Positions 33,221-42,975 of a stretch of DNA of 64,000 nt are shown in pieces (within the stretch, counting starts at the first letter, position 1; each line of letters starts with the position of its first letter). This stretch comes from Actinomycetota bacterium (lineage in GTDB: Bacteria > Actinomycetota > Thermoleophilia > BMS3ABIN01), in assembly GCA_023382335.1 (NCBI GenBank), contig JAMCPM010000015.1:62001-126000 (forward strand). The letters run 5' to 3'. The notes below the pieces were generated by a model. That model saw nothing but the letters and a program-made list of their open reading frames with translations. It did no database searches and had not been told where the DNA came from. Position numbers and translations under genes: made by a program.

Positions 33221-35476
33221 GTGAGCAAGCCCTCCGAACATAGAGAACAGGAAAGCCCTGACGCGGGCTTCTGGCTGGGATTGAGAGCCCAGGACCAGCC
33301 TGTCGAAGTGCCGCCGGCCAGAGCCGGCGGAAAGGCAGCCAACCTGGCGCGGCTGGCGTCACTGGGTTTGCCGACCCCCAACGCGATTGTGCTGACTACA
33401 GACGCGTGGCATTTCTTCCTCGACAGCTCGTCGCTGAGGTCGCGGCTGGAGGAAGCCCTCACCGGGCTTGAAGCCAATCCCGGCGAGATCCCGGCGACGG
33501 CCCGAAAAATCTCCGGCCTTTTCAGCGAGGCGGTGATGCCCGAGGTGCTGGAGGAACAGATCAGTGACGCCTACAGCGAACTTTCCGATTGCGGCGCCCG
33601 GCCGATCGCGGTCCGCAGCTCCGGTTCCTACGAGGACAGTCCCGATGCTTCCTTTTCCGGCATGCTCTCGACCGTTCTGGGAGTCCGCGACGTCGAGAGC
33701 CTCTATCTTGCCGTTCGCAAATGCTGGGCTTCGGGATTCAACCCGCGCGGTCTTCGTTACTTATTGCGCATGGGGCTCGATCCTTCAGGCGTGGCGGTGG
33801 CGCTCATATTCCAGGAGATGGTCGAGGCGAGGAGCTCGGGCGTGCTTTTCACGGTAGACCCGGCGACGGGCGAGTCGGGGATAGCCGTGCTCGAGGCCGC
33901 TTACGGTTACGGACCCGGGGTCGTCTCGGGGCAGGTGACCCCAGATCTCTACCGCGTTGACAAAAAGTCACTCGAGATAGTGCATCGCGACTCGCGTCCG
34001 CAGGAGCATTACTATGGCGCCCGGGGCGAGCGCCGTTCGGTGAAACCGGAAAAGCGCGAGCGGACCAAGCTGAGCGACGAGCAGGTGCGCGAGCTGGTTT
34101 CTTTCGGAATCAAGGCCGAGGAGGGGCTGGGCTCGCCTCAGGACATCGAGTGGTGCCTCTCGCCGCACGGGATCGTCCTGCTGCAGACCCGTCCGGTGAC
34201 CGGGTTGGAAAAGCTTTCGTTGCGCCAGAAGATGTATGACCGGCCCGAGATCGTCATGGTGCGTGGGATCGGCGTGAGTCCGCGCGTCGGCTGGGGCGAG
34301 GTTGTGAGCATCGACCCGCACAGGGGCATGCCCGCTTCCGTGAAGGATAAGGTCGTAGTGCTCCGAAGGTTGACCCAGGACCTGGCTCCCAGCCTCAAGG
34401 ACGCAGCCGCGGTGGTGGCCGATGAGGGTGGCGCCACCAGCCACGGCGCCAACATCCTGCGCGAGTTCCAGGTTCCATGCGTGGTCGGCGTCAGGTATGG
34501 GCGCGAGGTGCTTCATGACGGCGACGTCGTCACCGTCGACGGCTGGCGCGGGCTGGTGCTCGACGGCATCGGTCCCAGGGTCAAGGAGCGCGAATTCGGA
34601 CCCGAGCAGCTGCTGCCGACCAGAACAAAACTCATGACTACCATCAACGTCCCCGAGACTGCCGGCACCGCCGCCGGGATTGCCGACGGGGTCATTTCCT
34701 TCCGCAACGATTATCTTTTGTTGCAGGGAGGGGTGCATCCGCGCCAGCTGCTGAAGAGTGGCAAGGGAGAGGTGCTGACCACATCGGTGCTCGAGGCGCT
34801 GCAGGTGGTGGCGACCGCCTTCAGGGGCAAACAGGTCTGGTACAAAACGCTCGATGCGCCCACCGATGAGTTCCGGCGCCTGCGCGGCGGTGAGGATGAG
34901 CCGCTGGAGCGTAATCCTTTATTGGGGTGGAGGGGCATCCGCCGCGAGCTCGAGGACTCGACGCTGCTGCGTGCTGAATATGAGGCGGTGCGCCGCGCGG
35001 TTGAATCCGGATGTGAAAACCTCGGGATCAAGGTTCCCTTCGTCCGCAGCGTGGATGAATACGAACGAGCCCGCCAGGTCGCCATCGACGTGGGGCTGAA
35101 GCCCCACGAGAATATCGCTTTCGGCGCTTCGATCGAGACACCGGCGGCGGCGATGACGGTTGACCTGCTGCTCGAGGCACAAGTGGATTTCTTCAGCGTC
35201 GGCATCAATGACCTGACCATGTGCTGCCTTGGCGTCGACCGCGAGAGCGAACGCGTCGCCGACCTGTTCGACACCGCCCATCCTGCTGTCATCAGGCTGC
35301 TGGAAGAGATAGCCGCCCATAGCCGCGGCAAGGCCTTCCTGGCCGCGGCCGGCGATATCGCCCAGAGCCCGGCATTGATGGAGAAGCTGGTGCGAATGGA
35401 GTTCGACGCCATCGGCATCTCGCTTCCATACCTGGGGACGGCGAGGGCGCAAGTGGCGAAGTGGGAGGAAGGCTAG
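33221..35476 (+). CDS. PEP-synthase-like protein (PpsA/PPDK family) lacking the catalytic Cys
   Basis: A 751-residue three-domain protein: an ATP-grasp domain (GGKAANLARL, AVRSSGSYEDSPDASFSGM), the phosphohistidine swivel domain (GGATSHGANILREFQVPCVVG, with the catalytic His) and a PEP/pyruvate TIM barrel (GASIETPAAAM, FFSVGINDLTMCCLGVDRES). In PEP synthase the barrel ends with the acid/base Cys of CGQ(A/G)PS. Here the aligned stretch is AFLAAAGDIAQSP, with Ala in that place. It may be a divergent dikinase with another acid/base or may serve a different acceptor. It begins at GTG 33221. No partner gene (such as a PEP synthase regulator) is adjacent. Confidence 0.8.
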   Translation: MSKPSEHREQESPDAGFWLGLRAQDQPVEVPPARAGGKAANLARLASLGLPTPNAIVLTTDAWHFFLDSSSLRSRLEEALTGLEANPGEIPATARKISGLFSEAVMPEVLEEQISDAYSELSDCGARPIAVRSSGSYEDSPDASFSGMLSTVLGVRDVESLYLAVRKCWASGFNPRGLRYLLRMGLDPSGVAVALIFQEMVEARSSGVLFTVDPATGESGIAVLEAAYGYGPGVVSGQVTPDLYRVDKKSLEIVHRDSRPQEHYYGARGERRSVKPEKRERTKLSDEQVRELVSFGIKAEEGLGSPQDIEWCLSPHGIVLLQTRPVTGLEKLSLRQKMYDRPEIVMVRGIGVSPRVGWGEVVSIDPHRGMPASVKDKVVVLRRLTQDLAPSLKDAAAVVADEGGATSHGANILREFQVPCVVGVRYGREVLHDGDVVTVDGWRGLVLDGIGPRVKEREFGPEQLLPTRTKLMTTINVPETAGTAAGIADGVISFRNDYLLLQGGVHPRQLLKSGKGEVLTTSVLEALQVVATAFRGKQVWYKTLDAPTDEFRRLRGGEDEPLERNPLLGWRGIRRELEDSTLLRAEYEAVRRAVESGCENLGIKVPFVRSVDEYERARQVAIDVGLKPHENIAFGASIETPAAAMTVDLLLEAQVDFFSVGINDLTMCCLGVDRESERVADLFDTAHPAVIRLLEEIAAHSRGKAFLAAAGDIAQSPALMEKLVRMEFDAIGISLPYLGTARAQVAKWEEG

Positions 35477-35506
35477 AGCGCGGGTGGCCGCCTGCAGACT
35501 CTCCGG

Positions 35507-36130
35507 CTAGAGCGGCGCTTCGTAGGAAAGCAGCTCGTCGGCGGCGTCCTCGATGCTGTCGGCGATACGGCTGGTGGTCAGCACCAGCCGCCAGAAGATG
35601 ATGGTGCTCCAGGTATCAACCTGCAACTGGGTGGCCTTCCGCTGGACCTCGAACTCGATGTCATCGATGGTCTCCTCGACTTCACTGATGCGCGCCGCGT
35701 GCTCGATTCGCCGCTCGGGCGGTTCGCGCAGGCAATAGATCGCCTCGACCAGGTCGGCCATCGCCGCCTGCGACAGGGACGCCATCTTGACGATGTCAGC
35801 CTTGATGTCCGGCGGCAGCAGCAGATCCTGGATAATCAGCAGGAAGCGGCCGGCCCGCTTGGCGGTGTCGGCCACGTCATCGGTGTAATGCACCAGTCGC
35901 CGGAACAGCTCGCTCTGCGGGTGCTCCAGATCGGAATGCGTGAGCTCCCGGGTGACGCTACGCCGCAGTGTGTCGGCCTCTTTCTCGAGGTTCGACAGCA
36001 CCTCGACGTGATGCTCGAGCGCTTCCCGGTCCCCCTGCTGCCAGGCCTCGGTGGCGCTCTTTAATGCATGCACTGCCAGATGCACCTTCTGGCTGTGGGC
36101 TATCAACAGGCTATGGACTTTATCCCTCAT
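35507..36130 (-). CDS. DUF47/PhoU-like family protein
   Basis: A 207-residue all-helical protein: VHLAVHALKSATEAW, LSNLEKEADTLRRSVTREL (the E-x-x-x-D metal-binding repeat), YTDDVADTAKRAG and ISEVEETIDDIEFEVQRKA. DUF47 (TIGR00153) proteins are PhoU-like and usually regulate a neighbouring Pit phosphate transporter, but none is adjacent here. It is convergent with the PEP-synthase-like gene. Confidence 0.82.
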   Translation of the reverse strand: MRDKVHSLLIAHSQKVHLAVHALKSATEAWQQGDREALEHHVEVLSNLEKEADTLRRSVTRELTHSDLEHPQSELFRRLVHYTDDVADTAKRAGRFLLIIQDLLLPPDIKADIVKMASLSQAAMADLVEAIYCLREPPERRIEHAARISEVEETIDDIEFEVQRKATQLQVDTWSTIIFWRLVLTTSRIADSIEDAADELLSYEAPL

Positions 36131-36323
36131 GTCAACCTCTTCGATCGTGGCCGCCGGTTTCCTTCGACTTGACCGGCTTCACATTGCGACAACCATCATT
36201 TCCTCCGGACGCGGTTGAATGTCTGAGTATTTCCCGGCGGTAGCGAGAATAAAACCAGGGCGCCGGGCGGGGACGGTTTCATCGCCGGCACAAGCGGCCG
36301 CAAAGCCAACAGGGCAAAGGAAA

Positions 36324-36347
36324 GGCCCCGGGTCGGGGCCCGGGGCC
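36324..36347. other. GC-rich hairpin in the 36131-36598 leader region
   Basis: GGCCCCGGG and CCCGGGGCC pair perfectly around TCGGGG. Neither side has a proper T run, so it is a poor terminator. The 468-base region between the DUF47 gene and hisZ holds no supported gene. A sigma-70-like promoter (TTGCGG at 36525, 18 bases, TAGACT at 36549) is a fair candidate for the his operon. Confidence 0.35.
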
Positions 36348-36598
36348 AAATCCTCCTGGCAGAAGATTCACTCTGCCATGAAATGAAACTAAGTCGGCGG
36401 CGGCGCCCCCCTGCTTCCAGCGATTCCGCGTTCCAGCTGCGCTGCCAACTGCCGATATCCTCTGTTCTTCGTTCAGCGCTGCCGCCTATACTAGTTATCG
36501 GCCCCGATCGAGGATGTTTAAAATTTGCGGCGAATTCCCTTAGTAAGCTAGACTCAGTTGTCATGCCAGCCCCCTCAACGCAGTGGAAACCGGACGCC

Positions 36599-37882
36599 AT
36601 GAAGATTACACCCATACCTGCAGGCACCAGGGATGTTTTGCCCGCGGAAGCGGCGGAAATCCGCTATCTCGAGTCCGCCATCCGCGCGGTCTTTGAAAGT
36701 TACGGCTACGGCGAGGTGATCACACCGACGCTGGAGCTCGAGAGCGCCCTGGAGAAGGCTGGGGAGAAACGCTTCCTCAGGTCTTTCCGCCTGTTCGATG
36801 AGCTGGGCGAAGTCATGGTGATGAGGCCGGAGATGACGACGCCGATAGCGCGGCTGGTAGCGACGCGCATGGCCGATCGCGAGCCTCCTTTCCGCCTCTG
36901 TTATTTCGCCAATTCTTTCCGGCCGACGACCCCGCAACGAGGGCGGCAGTCGGAATTCTTTCAGGCGGGCCTGGAGCTCCTGGGCGGGGACGATGCTTCC
37001 GTCGATGCTGAAGTGCTGGCGGTGCTCTGCGGTTCGCTCGAGGCCTGCGGTCTCGATGATTTTTCAATCGCCCTGGGAGAGTCGTCTTTCCTGCGCGCCT
37101 TGCTGGAATCTCTCGGAGTGGGCGGCCGGGCCAGTGAAGCGATCTTCGAGGCTCTGGTGGCCCGCGATCTGGTCAGGCTCTCCGCCGGGGTCGTCGCCCT
37201 CGATATCTCAGCCGGGGACCGGCAGGCAATCCTGGACGTGACCTCCCTGCGCGGTGGTTCCGAGGTGCTGGCCCGGGCCAAGGACATGGTCCGCAGCCCG
37301 GAGATGGAGGAATCGCTCAAACGGTTGGCCAAAACGTACTATTTAGTGACCCGTCACGGTTTTTCCGGCCGCATACTTTTCGACCTTGGCATCTTCCGCA
37401 ATTTTGACTATTACACCGGCATCGTTTTCGAGGTGCTAAGCGGCGGCCTGGGATTTCCGATTGGTGGAGGCGGCCGTTACGACGGCCTGCTGGCCAGGTT
37501 CGGACGGCCGATGCCGGCGGTTGGTTTCGCCGTCGGGCTCGACCGGCTGCATATAGCGGTCTCAGGACAGGGTGGGGTCCCGGCGCCTGCGGCGGGCGGT
37601 GTCGTGCTCGTCGGCGGCTTCGACCAGACCCTCGATCTTGCCGGGGAGCTGAGGTCGGCGGGGGTCACCGTTGCTGTCACCGCTGCCGGCGTCGATGCCG
37701 CTGAGGCCATGCGGCTTGCTGCCGGCGCCGACATGCGCTGGGCCGTGATCCCGGTCTCGGAAGGCGAGAGCTTCCTTCTGCAAGAGGTTGGCGGTAAAGC
37801 AGCCGAAGCCGAAGCCGGTGTCAGTGCCGCCGAGGCCGAGATCCTCTCGCGCGAAGAGCTGGTCAAACGGTTGGCGGGTTAG
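36599..37882 (+). CDS. hisZ: ATP phosphoribosyltransferase regulatory subunit HisZ
   Basis: HisZ is a HisRS paralogue that activates short HisG enzymes. The 427-residue protein starts MKITPIPAGTRDVLPAEA and shows class II synthetase motifs: YGYGEVITPTLE, MVMRPEMTTPIARLVATR, RLCYFANSFRPTTPQRGRQSEFFQAG, FDYYTGIVFEV and GGGGRYDGLLARFG. It lacks the anticodon-binding domain functions of HisS, and it sits before a 220-residue HisG, which settles the call. I start at ATG 36599; an ATG at 36563 is possible. It opens the hisZGDBHAF operon. Confidence 0.9.
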   Translation: MKITPIPAGTRDVLPAEAAEIRYLESAIRAVFESYGYGEVITPTLELESALEKAGEKRFLRSFRLFDELGEVMVMRPEMTTPIARLVATRMADREPPFRLCYFANSFRPTTPQRGRQSEFFQAGLELLGGDDASVDAEVLAVLCGSLEACGLDDFSIALGESSFLRALLESLGVGGRASEAIFEALVARDLVRLSAGVVALDISAGDRQAILDVTSLRGGSEVLARAKDMVRSPEMEESLKRLAKTYYLVTRHGFSGRILFDLGIFRNFDYYTGIVFEVLSGGLGFPIGGGGRYDGLLARFGRPMPAVGFAVGLDRLHIAVSGQGGVPAPAAGGVVLVGGFDQTLDLAGELRSAGVTVAVTAAGVDAAEAMRLAAGADMRWAVIPVSEGESFLLQEVGGKAAEAEAGVSAAEAEILSREELVKRLAG

Positions 37883-37884
37883 CC

Positions 37885-38547
37885 ATGGAGAGCTCGCCCT
37901 TACATCCCGGAATCCTGAAGCTGGCGGTGCCGCGTGGCAGCCTTTTTGCCGGCAGCGTCGACCTGCTGGAAAGGATCGGCTTCGATGTCGCCGAGCTGCG
38001 GGCCAACGACCGCAAGCTTACCTTCGACGTGGGGGAGGGCCGCACGATCATAACGACGCGGCCGTCGGATGTGCCCACTTACGTGGAATACGGCGCCGCC
38101 GACGCGGGCATAGTCGGTAAAGACGTCCTGCTCGAGCACAAACGCAACGTTTACGAGCTCGCCGACCTGGGATTCGGCGTCTGCCGGGTGGTCTACGCCA
38201 CGCCGGAGGGGCGCGATCCCGAGGACGGGGAACTCAAGCACCTGGGGGCCATGAGGGTGGCCACCAAGTTCCCCAACATCACCCGGGAATATTTCGAGGG
38301 CCTGGGGAAGCAGGTCGAGACCATCGAGCTGCGCGGCTCGATCGAGCTGGCGCCGCAGGTGGACCTGGCCGAGGGCATCGTCGACCTGACCGCCTCCGGA
38401 GAGACTTTAAGGGAGAACAAACTGGTCGAGCGCGCCGAGATCGCCGTATGCTCGGCCCGGCTCATCGCCAACCGTGTGTCGCTGAGGCTCAAGGCGAACA
38501 TGATAAACAAGCTGACGCGGCGCCTCAAGGAGGTCACGAACGAATAG
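37885..38547 (+). CDS. hisG: ATP phosphoribosyltransferase, short form
   Basis: First enzyme of histidine synthesis, joining ATP and PRPP. At 220 residues it is the short HisG that needs HisZ. LAVPRGSLFAGSVDLLERIG opens the protein, YGAADAGIVGKDVL and ATKFPNITREYFEGLGKQVETIELRGSIELAP are family signatures, and GIVDLTASGETLRENKL is the PRPP site. The C-terminal regulatory domain of long HisG is absent. It is two bases from hisZ and abuts hisD. Confidence 0.95.
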   Translation: MESSPLHPGILKLAVPRGSLFAGSVDLLERIGFDVAELRANDRKLTFDVGEGRTIITTRPSDVPTYVEYGAADAGIVGKDVLLEHKRNVYELADLGFGVCRVVYATPEGRDPEDGELKHLGAMRVATKFPNITREYFEGLGKQVETIELRGSIELAPQVDLAEGIVDLTASGETLRENKLVERAEIAVCSARLIANRVSLRLKANMINKLTRRLKEVTNE

Positions 38548-39870
38548 ATGCAGTTAAAACGGCATAATCTCACAGTGGAAAATATCCCGGGCCTGGTCGC
38601 TTCCCTGCGCGGGGTTCCCGGCGAGGACGAAGGCCTGCGCGACCGGGTCGGAGCCATCATCAATAGCGTTCGCCGTGGCGGCGACCTTGCGCTGGTCGAG
38701 CTGACCCGGGAATATGATTGCCCTGATTTTCAGGAGTCGCAGCTGCGGGTTCCTTCCGGGGAGATCGAGGCCGCGGCGTCGGCCGCGCCTCAGGAACTGA
38801 TGGAAGCCCTGAAGATGGCTGCCGAGAATATCCGGCTCTTCCATCAACATGAGATGCGCGGCAGCTGGACTGCCTCGATGCGCCACAGCCAGATGCTGGG
38901 TCAGCGGATGATACCGGTGGACCGCGCCGGGTTGTATGTGCCTGGCGGCGCCGCCGCTTATCCGTCCACCGTGCTCATGACCGTGATACCGGCGCAGGTG
39001 GCCGGGGTCAAGGAGATCTTCATCTGCACGCCTCCTTCCGCTGACGGCCAGATCAATCAGGCGGTTCTGGCGGCCGCGGGCATGCTGGGAGTAAAAGAGA
39101 TCTACCGGGTCGGCGGCGCCCAGGCGATCGCGGCCATGGCCTATGGGACCGGCACCATCGGGAAGTCTGACGTCATCGCCGGCCCCGGCAATATATATGT
39201 GACCGAGGCCAAACGGCAGGTGTACGGACGCGTGGGGCTCGACAGCCTGGCCGGCCCCAGCGAAGTGGTCATCATCGCCTCGGCCTCGGCCCAGCCCGAC
39301 CTGGCGGCGATCGATCTGCTGGCCCAGGTCGAGCACGGCAGCGGCGCCATCGCCGTACTGGTCTGCCCCTCCAGCGGGTTTGCCGATGCGGCCGAAGAAC
39401 AGGTCTTCCGACTGGCCGGCGAGCTCGGTATCGGCGAGGACAGGCTCGGCAACATCTCAATCGTGATCGGCAGCGACACCGGTTTCATTCCCATGGCCAT
39501 AGCCTTCAGCAATGCCTTCGCGCCCGAGCATCTGCAGATCCATACGGAACATCCGGAACAGGAGATTCACGAGATCACGGCCGCCGGCGCCGTCTTCCTC
39601 GGGGAAGATGTCTGCACCGCTTACGGCGATTACGTCGCCGGCTCCAACCACGTGCTGCCCACGGCCGGCACCGCGCGCTTCGGCTCGGCGCTCTCGGTGG
39701 AAAATTTTCTGCGCAAAGTCGCTGTGATATCCTTGATTCCAACGGCGATCACGGAGTTGACGCCGTCGTTGATGGCGATTGCGAGGGCAGAAGGGTTGAC
39801 CGCGCACGCACGCGCCGCGCAGATGAGGCTGGAGAGATTCGGCCTGCCCGTGGACGATGATGAAGATTAA
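38548..39870 (+). CDS. hisD: Histidinol dehydrogenase
   Basis: Oxidises L-histidinol to histidine in two NAD-dependent steps. The 440-residue protein has VGGAQAIAAMAYGTGTI, GPGNIYVTEAKRQVYG, SLAGPSEVVIIAS, AQVEHGSGAIAVL with the zinc-binding Gln/His, and FAPEHLQIHTEHPE with the catalytic Glu-His pair. Its ATG directly follows the hisG stop. Confidence 0.95.
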   Translation: MQLKRHNLTVENIPGLVASLRGVPGEDEGLRDRVGAIINSVRRGGDLALVELTREYDCPDFQESQLRVPSGEIEAAASAAPQELMEALKMAAENIRLFHQHEMRGSWTASMRHSQMLGQRMIPVDRAGLYVPGGAAAYPSTVLMTVIPAQVAGVKEIFICTPPSADGQINQAVLAAAGMLGVKEIYRVGGAQAIAAMAYGTGTIGKSDVIAGPGNIYVTEAKRQVYGRVGLDSLAGPSEVVIIASASAQPDLAAIDLLAQVEHGSGAIAVLVCPSSGFADAAEEQVFRLAGELGIGEDRLGNISIVIGSDTGFIPMAIAFSNAFAPEHLQIHTEHPEQEIHEITAAGAVFLGEDVCTAYGDYVAGSNHVLPTAGTARFGSALSVENFLRKVAVISLIPTAITELTPSLMAIARAEGLTAHARAAQMRLERFGLPVDDDED

Positions 39871-39894
39871 TAAACCGAGAAAGGATCGCACCTG

Positions 39895-40482
39895 ATGTCA
39901 AGAACAGCGAACATCGAGCGTACGACTTCCGAGACTGATATCTCCGTAAAACTTAATGTCGACGGCACCGGCGAGTCGAAGATCGACACCGGCGTCGGCT
40001 TCTTCGACCACATGCTGACGCTCTTCGCCAAGCACGGCCTTTTCGATCTCGAGGTCAGCGCCAAGGGCGATCTCAACGTCGACGGACACCATACGGTCGA
40101 GGACGTGGGCATCTGCATCGGACAAGCCTTCGACCAGGCCCTGGGAAGCAAGGAGGGCATCGCCCGCTACGGCTTCTTCATCCTGCCGATGGACGAGGCG
40201 CTGGCCACGGTCAGCGTCGACTTGAGCGGCCGCCCCTACCTGGCCTACAACCTGGACATGACAGCCTCGAAGGTCGGCGGTTTCGACACCGATCTCACCC
40301 ACGAGTTCTTCCAGGCATTCATCAACCATGCCGGCGCCACCCTTCACGTGCGCCTGCAGTCCGGCACCAATCCGCACCACGTCATCGAGGCTGTATTCAA
40401 GGCTTTTGCCCGGGCGATGGACGAGGCCACGACCCCCGATCCGCGCATTACCGGCGTGCAGTCCACCAAGGGCGTGCTGTAG
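39895..40482 (+). CDS. hisB: Imidazoleglycerol-phosphate dehydratase
   Basis: Sixth step of histidine synthesis. The 195-residue monofunctional enzyme keeps [64 protein letters not shown] and [18 protein letters not shown], the paired His-rich metal motifs. There is no histidinol phosphatase domain. AGAAAGGAT precedes the start. Confidence 0.95.
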   Translation: MSRTANIERTTSETDISVKLNVDGTGESKIDTGVGFFDHMLTLFAKHGLFDLEVSAKGDLNVDGHHTVEDVGICIGQAFDQALGSKEGIARYGFFILPMDEALATVSVDLSGRPYLAYNLDMTASKVGGFDTDLTHEFFQAFINHAGATLHVRLQSGTNPHHVIEAVFKAFARAMDEATTPDPRITGVQSTKGVL

Positions 40483-40488
40483 GGCCAG

Positions 40489-41085
40489 ATGATCGTCATC
40501 ATCGACTACGGCATGGGCAATCTCCGCAGCGTGGAGAAGGCCCTGGAGAAAGTGGGCGCCGAGGTCGCCGTCAGCCGTGACCCCGACGACCTCAGGCAGG
40601 CCGACCGCATCGTTCTTCCCGGCGTCGGCGCCTTTGGCGACGCCATGGCCAATCTTCAGAAGCGGGGCCTGGTGGAAGCGATCAAGGGCGAAGTCGCCGC
40701 CGGCAAGCCCTTTCTCGGCATCTGCCTGGGGCTCGACCTGCTTTTTGAGGAAAGCGACGAGCACGGGCTGCACCAGGGACTGGGGCTGTTGCCGGGAAGG
40801 GTCGAGCTGCTCGCCACCGGGCTGAAGATTCCCCATATCGGCTGGAATCAGATCAACATCCGCAAGGAATCGAAACTGCTGGCCGGCATCCCCGACGGCT
40901 CGGCCTTCTACTTCGTGCACTCTTACGCCGTGGTTCCCAGGGAGGAATCGGATATACTATGCGAGACGGAATACGGCAGCGCTTTTGTCTCAGCCGTGGA
41001 GCGGGACAATATCGCCGCCTTTCAGTTCCACCCGGAAAAAAGCAGCTCGCTGGGGCTGATGATTTTGAGGAATTTCGCATCATGA
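40489..41085 (+). CDS. hisH: Imidazole glycerol phosphate synthase, glutaminase subunit
   Basis: Supplies ammonia to HisF. The 198-residue class I amidotransferase has the oxyanion strand LPGVGAFGDAM, the nucleophile elbow GICLGLDLLFE with the catalytic Cys, and the His-Glu pair in FQFHPEKSSSLG. It lies six bases after hisB. Confidence 0.95.
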   Translation: MIVIIDYGMGNLRSVEKALEKVGAEVAVSRDPDDLRQADRIVLPGVGAFGDAMANLQKRGLVEAIKGEVAAGKPFLGICLGLDLLFEESDEHGLHQGLGLLPGRVELLATGLKIPHIGWNQINIRKESKLLAGIPDGSAFYFVHSYAVVPREESDILCETEYGSAFVSAVERDNIAAFQFHPEKSSSLGLMILRNFAS

Positions 41086-41113
41086 TGGATTTACCCGCAA
41101 TCATATCCTTGCC

Positions 41114-41836
41114 ATGATCCTTTTTCCCGCCATCGATATACAAAACGGCCAGTGCGTGCGGCTGCGGCGCGGCGATTTCGCCGAGGCGACGGTTTTCAGC
41201 ACCGACCCGGTCGCCCGCGCCCGAATGTTCCAGGATGAAGGCGCCGAGGCCCTGCACGTGGTCGATCTCGACGGCGCCCGTACCGGCAAGATGGTCAACC
41301 TGGCGCTGATCGAGGAGATTGCCGAGACCATCACGATCCCGGTCGAATTCGGCGGCGGCGTGCGCACGCTCAAAGATCTGCAGCTCATCCACAACGGACC
41401 CGTCAGCCGCGTGGTCCTGGGAACCAGCGCCGTCACCGACCAGCAGCTGCTGATGGAAGCGGTCAAGCTGATGGGCGAGCAGCTGGTGATCAGCGTCGAC
41501 GCCGATCGCGGCATGGTCACCACCCACGGCTGGCAGGAGAGAAGCTCGGTGAGCGCGGTGCGCTTCGCCTCTTACCTGCAGGAGGAGGGCGTGAAGCACA
41601 TCCTCTACACCGACATCGACCGCGACGGCATGATGATGGGCATGAACCTGGAGGCCGTGCGCGAGCTGGCCGAATCGGTCGCCATCGACATCATCGCTTC
41701 CGGCGGAATCTCCAGCCTCGATGACCTCAAGCGGCTGAAAGCCCTGGGCGTCCCCAATATTTCCAGCGTGATCGTCGGCCGCGCCCTCTATGAGGGCACC
41801 TTCACGATCGCCGAAGCCCGCGCCATCCTCGATTAA
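41114..41836 (+). CDS. hisA: ProFAR isomerase HisA (possibly PriA-type bifunctional)
   Basis: A 240-residue (beta/alpha)8 isomerase. [20 protein letters not shown] gives the first catalytic Asp, VEFGGGVR the phosphate site, [14 protein letters not shown] the second catalytic Asp, and [13 protein letters not shown] the second phosphate site. In several actinobacteria this gene is the dual His/Trp isomerase PriA (unrelated to the helicase PriA); the sequence alone does not decide that. The gap after hisH is 28 bases. Confidence 0.92.
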   Translation: MILFPAIDIQNGQCVRLRRGDFAEATVFSTDPVARARMFQDEGAEALHVVDLDGARTGKMVNLALIEEIAETITIPVEFGGGVRTLKDLQLIHNGPVSRVVLGTSAVTDQQLLMEAVKLMGEQLVISVDADRGMVTTHGWQERSSVSAVRFASYLQEEGVKHILYTDIDRDGMMMGMNLEAVRELAESVAIDIIASGGISSLDDLKRLKALGVPNISSVIVGRALYEGTFTIAEARAILD

Positions 41837-41874
41837 CTCCTTGGGCTCATTACTTTGCCGACGGAAATCTTCTG

Positions 41875-42645
41875 ATGCTCTGTAAACGGATAATCCCCTG
41901 CCTTGACGTGCGTAACGGGCGTGTTGTCAAGGGTATACGCTTCGTCAACATCCGCGACGCCGGCGACCCGGTGGAGCTGGCTTCGGCCTACGACCGCGAG
42001 GGCGCCGACGAGCTGGTGTTCCTGGACATAACCGCCTCGCACGAACGCCGCGACACCGTGGTGGACCTGGCCCGGCGCTGCGCCGAGGAGCTCTTTATCC
42101 CCTTCACCATCGGCGGCGGCATGCGCGACGAGTCGGACATCCGCAAGGTGCTCAAGGCCGGCGCCGACAAGATCGCAATCAATTCAGCAGCCCTGGCCAA
42201 CCCCGATGTCATCACCCGCTGCTCGCGCCGTTTCGGCGCCCAGTGCATCGTCGTGGCCATCGACGCCAAGCTGGTGTCTTCCGGGGAAGAAAAGAAATGG
42301 GAGCCGTTCGTGCACGGGGGCCGCACCGGCACCGGCCGCGACGCGGTGGAGTGGGCGCGCGAGGCCGTCGAGCGGGGGGCGGGGGAGATCCTGCTGACCA
42401 GCATGGACGCCGACGGCACCCAGGACGGTTATGACATAGACCTGACCCGGGCGATCACCCGGGCTGTGGGAGTTCCGGTGATTGCTTCAGGCGGAGCGGG
42501 CAACCTCGATCATCTGGTCGAGGTGGTGAAGGAGGCAGACGCCGACGCGGTTCTGGCGGCTAGCATCTTCCATTACGGGACCTACACCATCAGGGAAGCC
42601 AAGGAACACATGGCGGCAGCCGGCATTCCCATGCGGCTGAAATAG
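41875..42645 (+). CDS. hisF: Imidazole glycerol phosphate synthase, cyclase subunit
   Basis: A 256-residue (beta/alpha)8 cyclase. [21 protein letters not shown] has the catalytic Asp, [14 protein letters not shown] and AINSAAL are phosphate and substrate sites, [10 protein letters not shown] and [16 protein letters not shown] (second catalytic Asp) follow, then [12 protein letters not shown]. Last gene of the his operon here; hisC, hisI and hisE are not in the window. Confidence 0.95.
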   Translation: MLCKRIIPCLDVRNGRVVKGIRFVNIRDAGDPVELASAYDREGADELVFLDITASHERRDTVVDLARRCAEELFIPFTIGGGMRDESDIRKVLKAGADKIAINSAALANPDVITRCSRRFGAQCIVVAIDAKLVSSGEEKKWEPFVHGGRTGTGRDAVEWAREAVERGAGEILLTSMDADGTQDGYDIDLTRAITRAVGVPVIASGGAGNLDHLVEVVKEADADAVLAASIFHYGTYTIREAKEHMAAAGIPMRLK

Positions 42646-42678
42646 GTTTCCGCCGGTTATGGGAGGGCGGAACCCGGA

Positions 42679-42804
42679 TCAGTTGAAGAGCGACTGGATC
42701 AGCGGGATGATGCCGGCGGCCAGTATCAATACCACCAGAATCGCCGCTCCCAGGCGCAGCTGGGGCGAGGTAACGCGGTGTTCGAACCTTTCCTGTGTGC
42801 TCAT
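42679..42804 (-). CDS. Small single-helix membrane protein, 41 residues
   Basis: Reads MSTQERFEHRVTSPQLRLGA then one hydrophobic helix (AILVVLILAAGIIPLIQSLF) and stops. GGGGGTCTGAG lies just before the ATG. It lies convergent to hisF between hisF and metK. A short hydrophilic N-terminus plus one helix is typical of real small membrane proteins, but nothing points to a function. Confidence 0.5.
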   Translation of the reverse strand: MSTQERFEHRVTSPQLRLGAAILVVLILAAGIIPLIQSLFN

Positions 42805-42975
42805 CTCTCAGACCCCCTGTTTTTTGTTGCCAGAACGGGGTTTGATTGTTCCCGATTGATAGATTTTGAAACTGTCTGCTGCTAGACTGATTACAGCTTT
42901 ATTCGTTTTCTAACTTATCTGTCCTCTTTTGCGTGCGGCGGAGGGGCGATTTTTTTATCTTATGGAGGGATAAAC

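Noticed and set aside
36599-37882. Histidyl-tRNA synthetase (HisS)
   Set aside because: Class II motifs are shared, but the position before a short HisG and the degenerate C-terminal region indicate HisZ.
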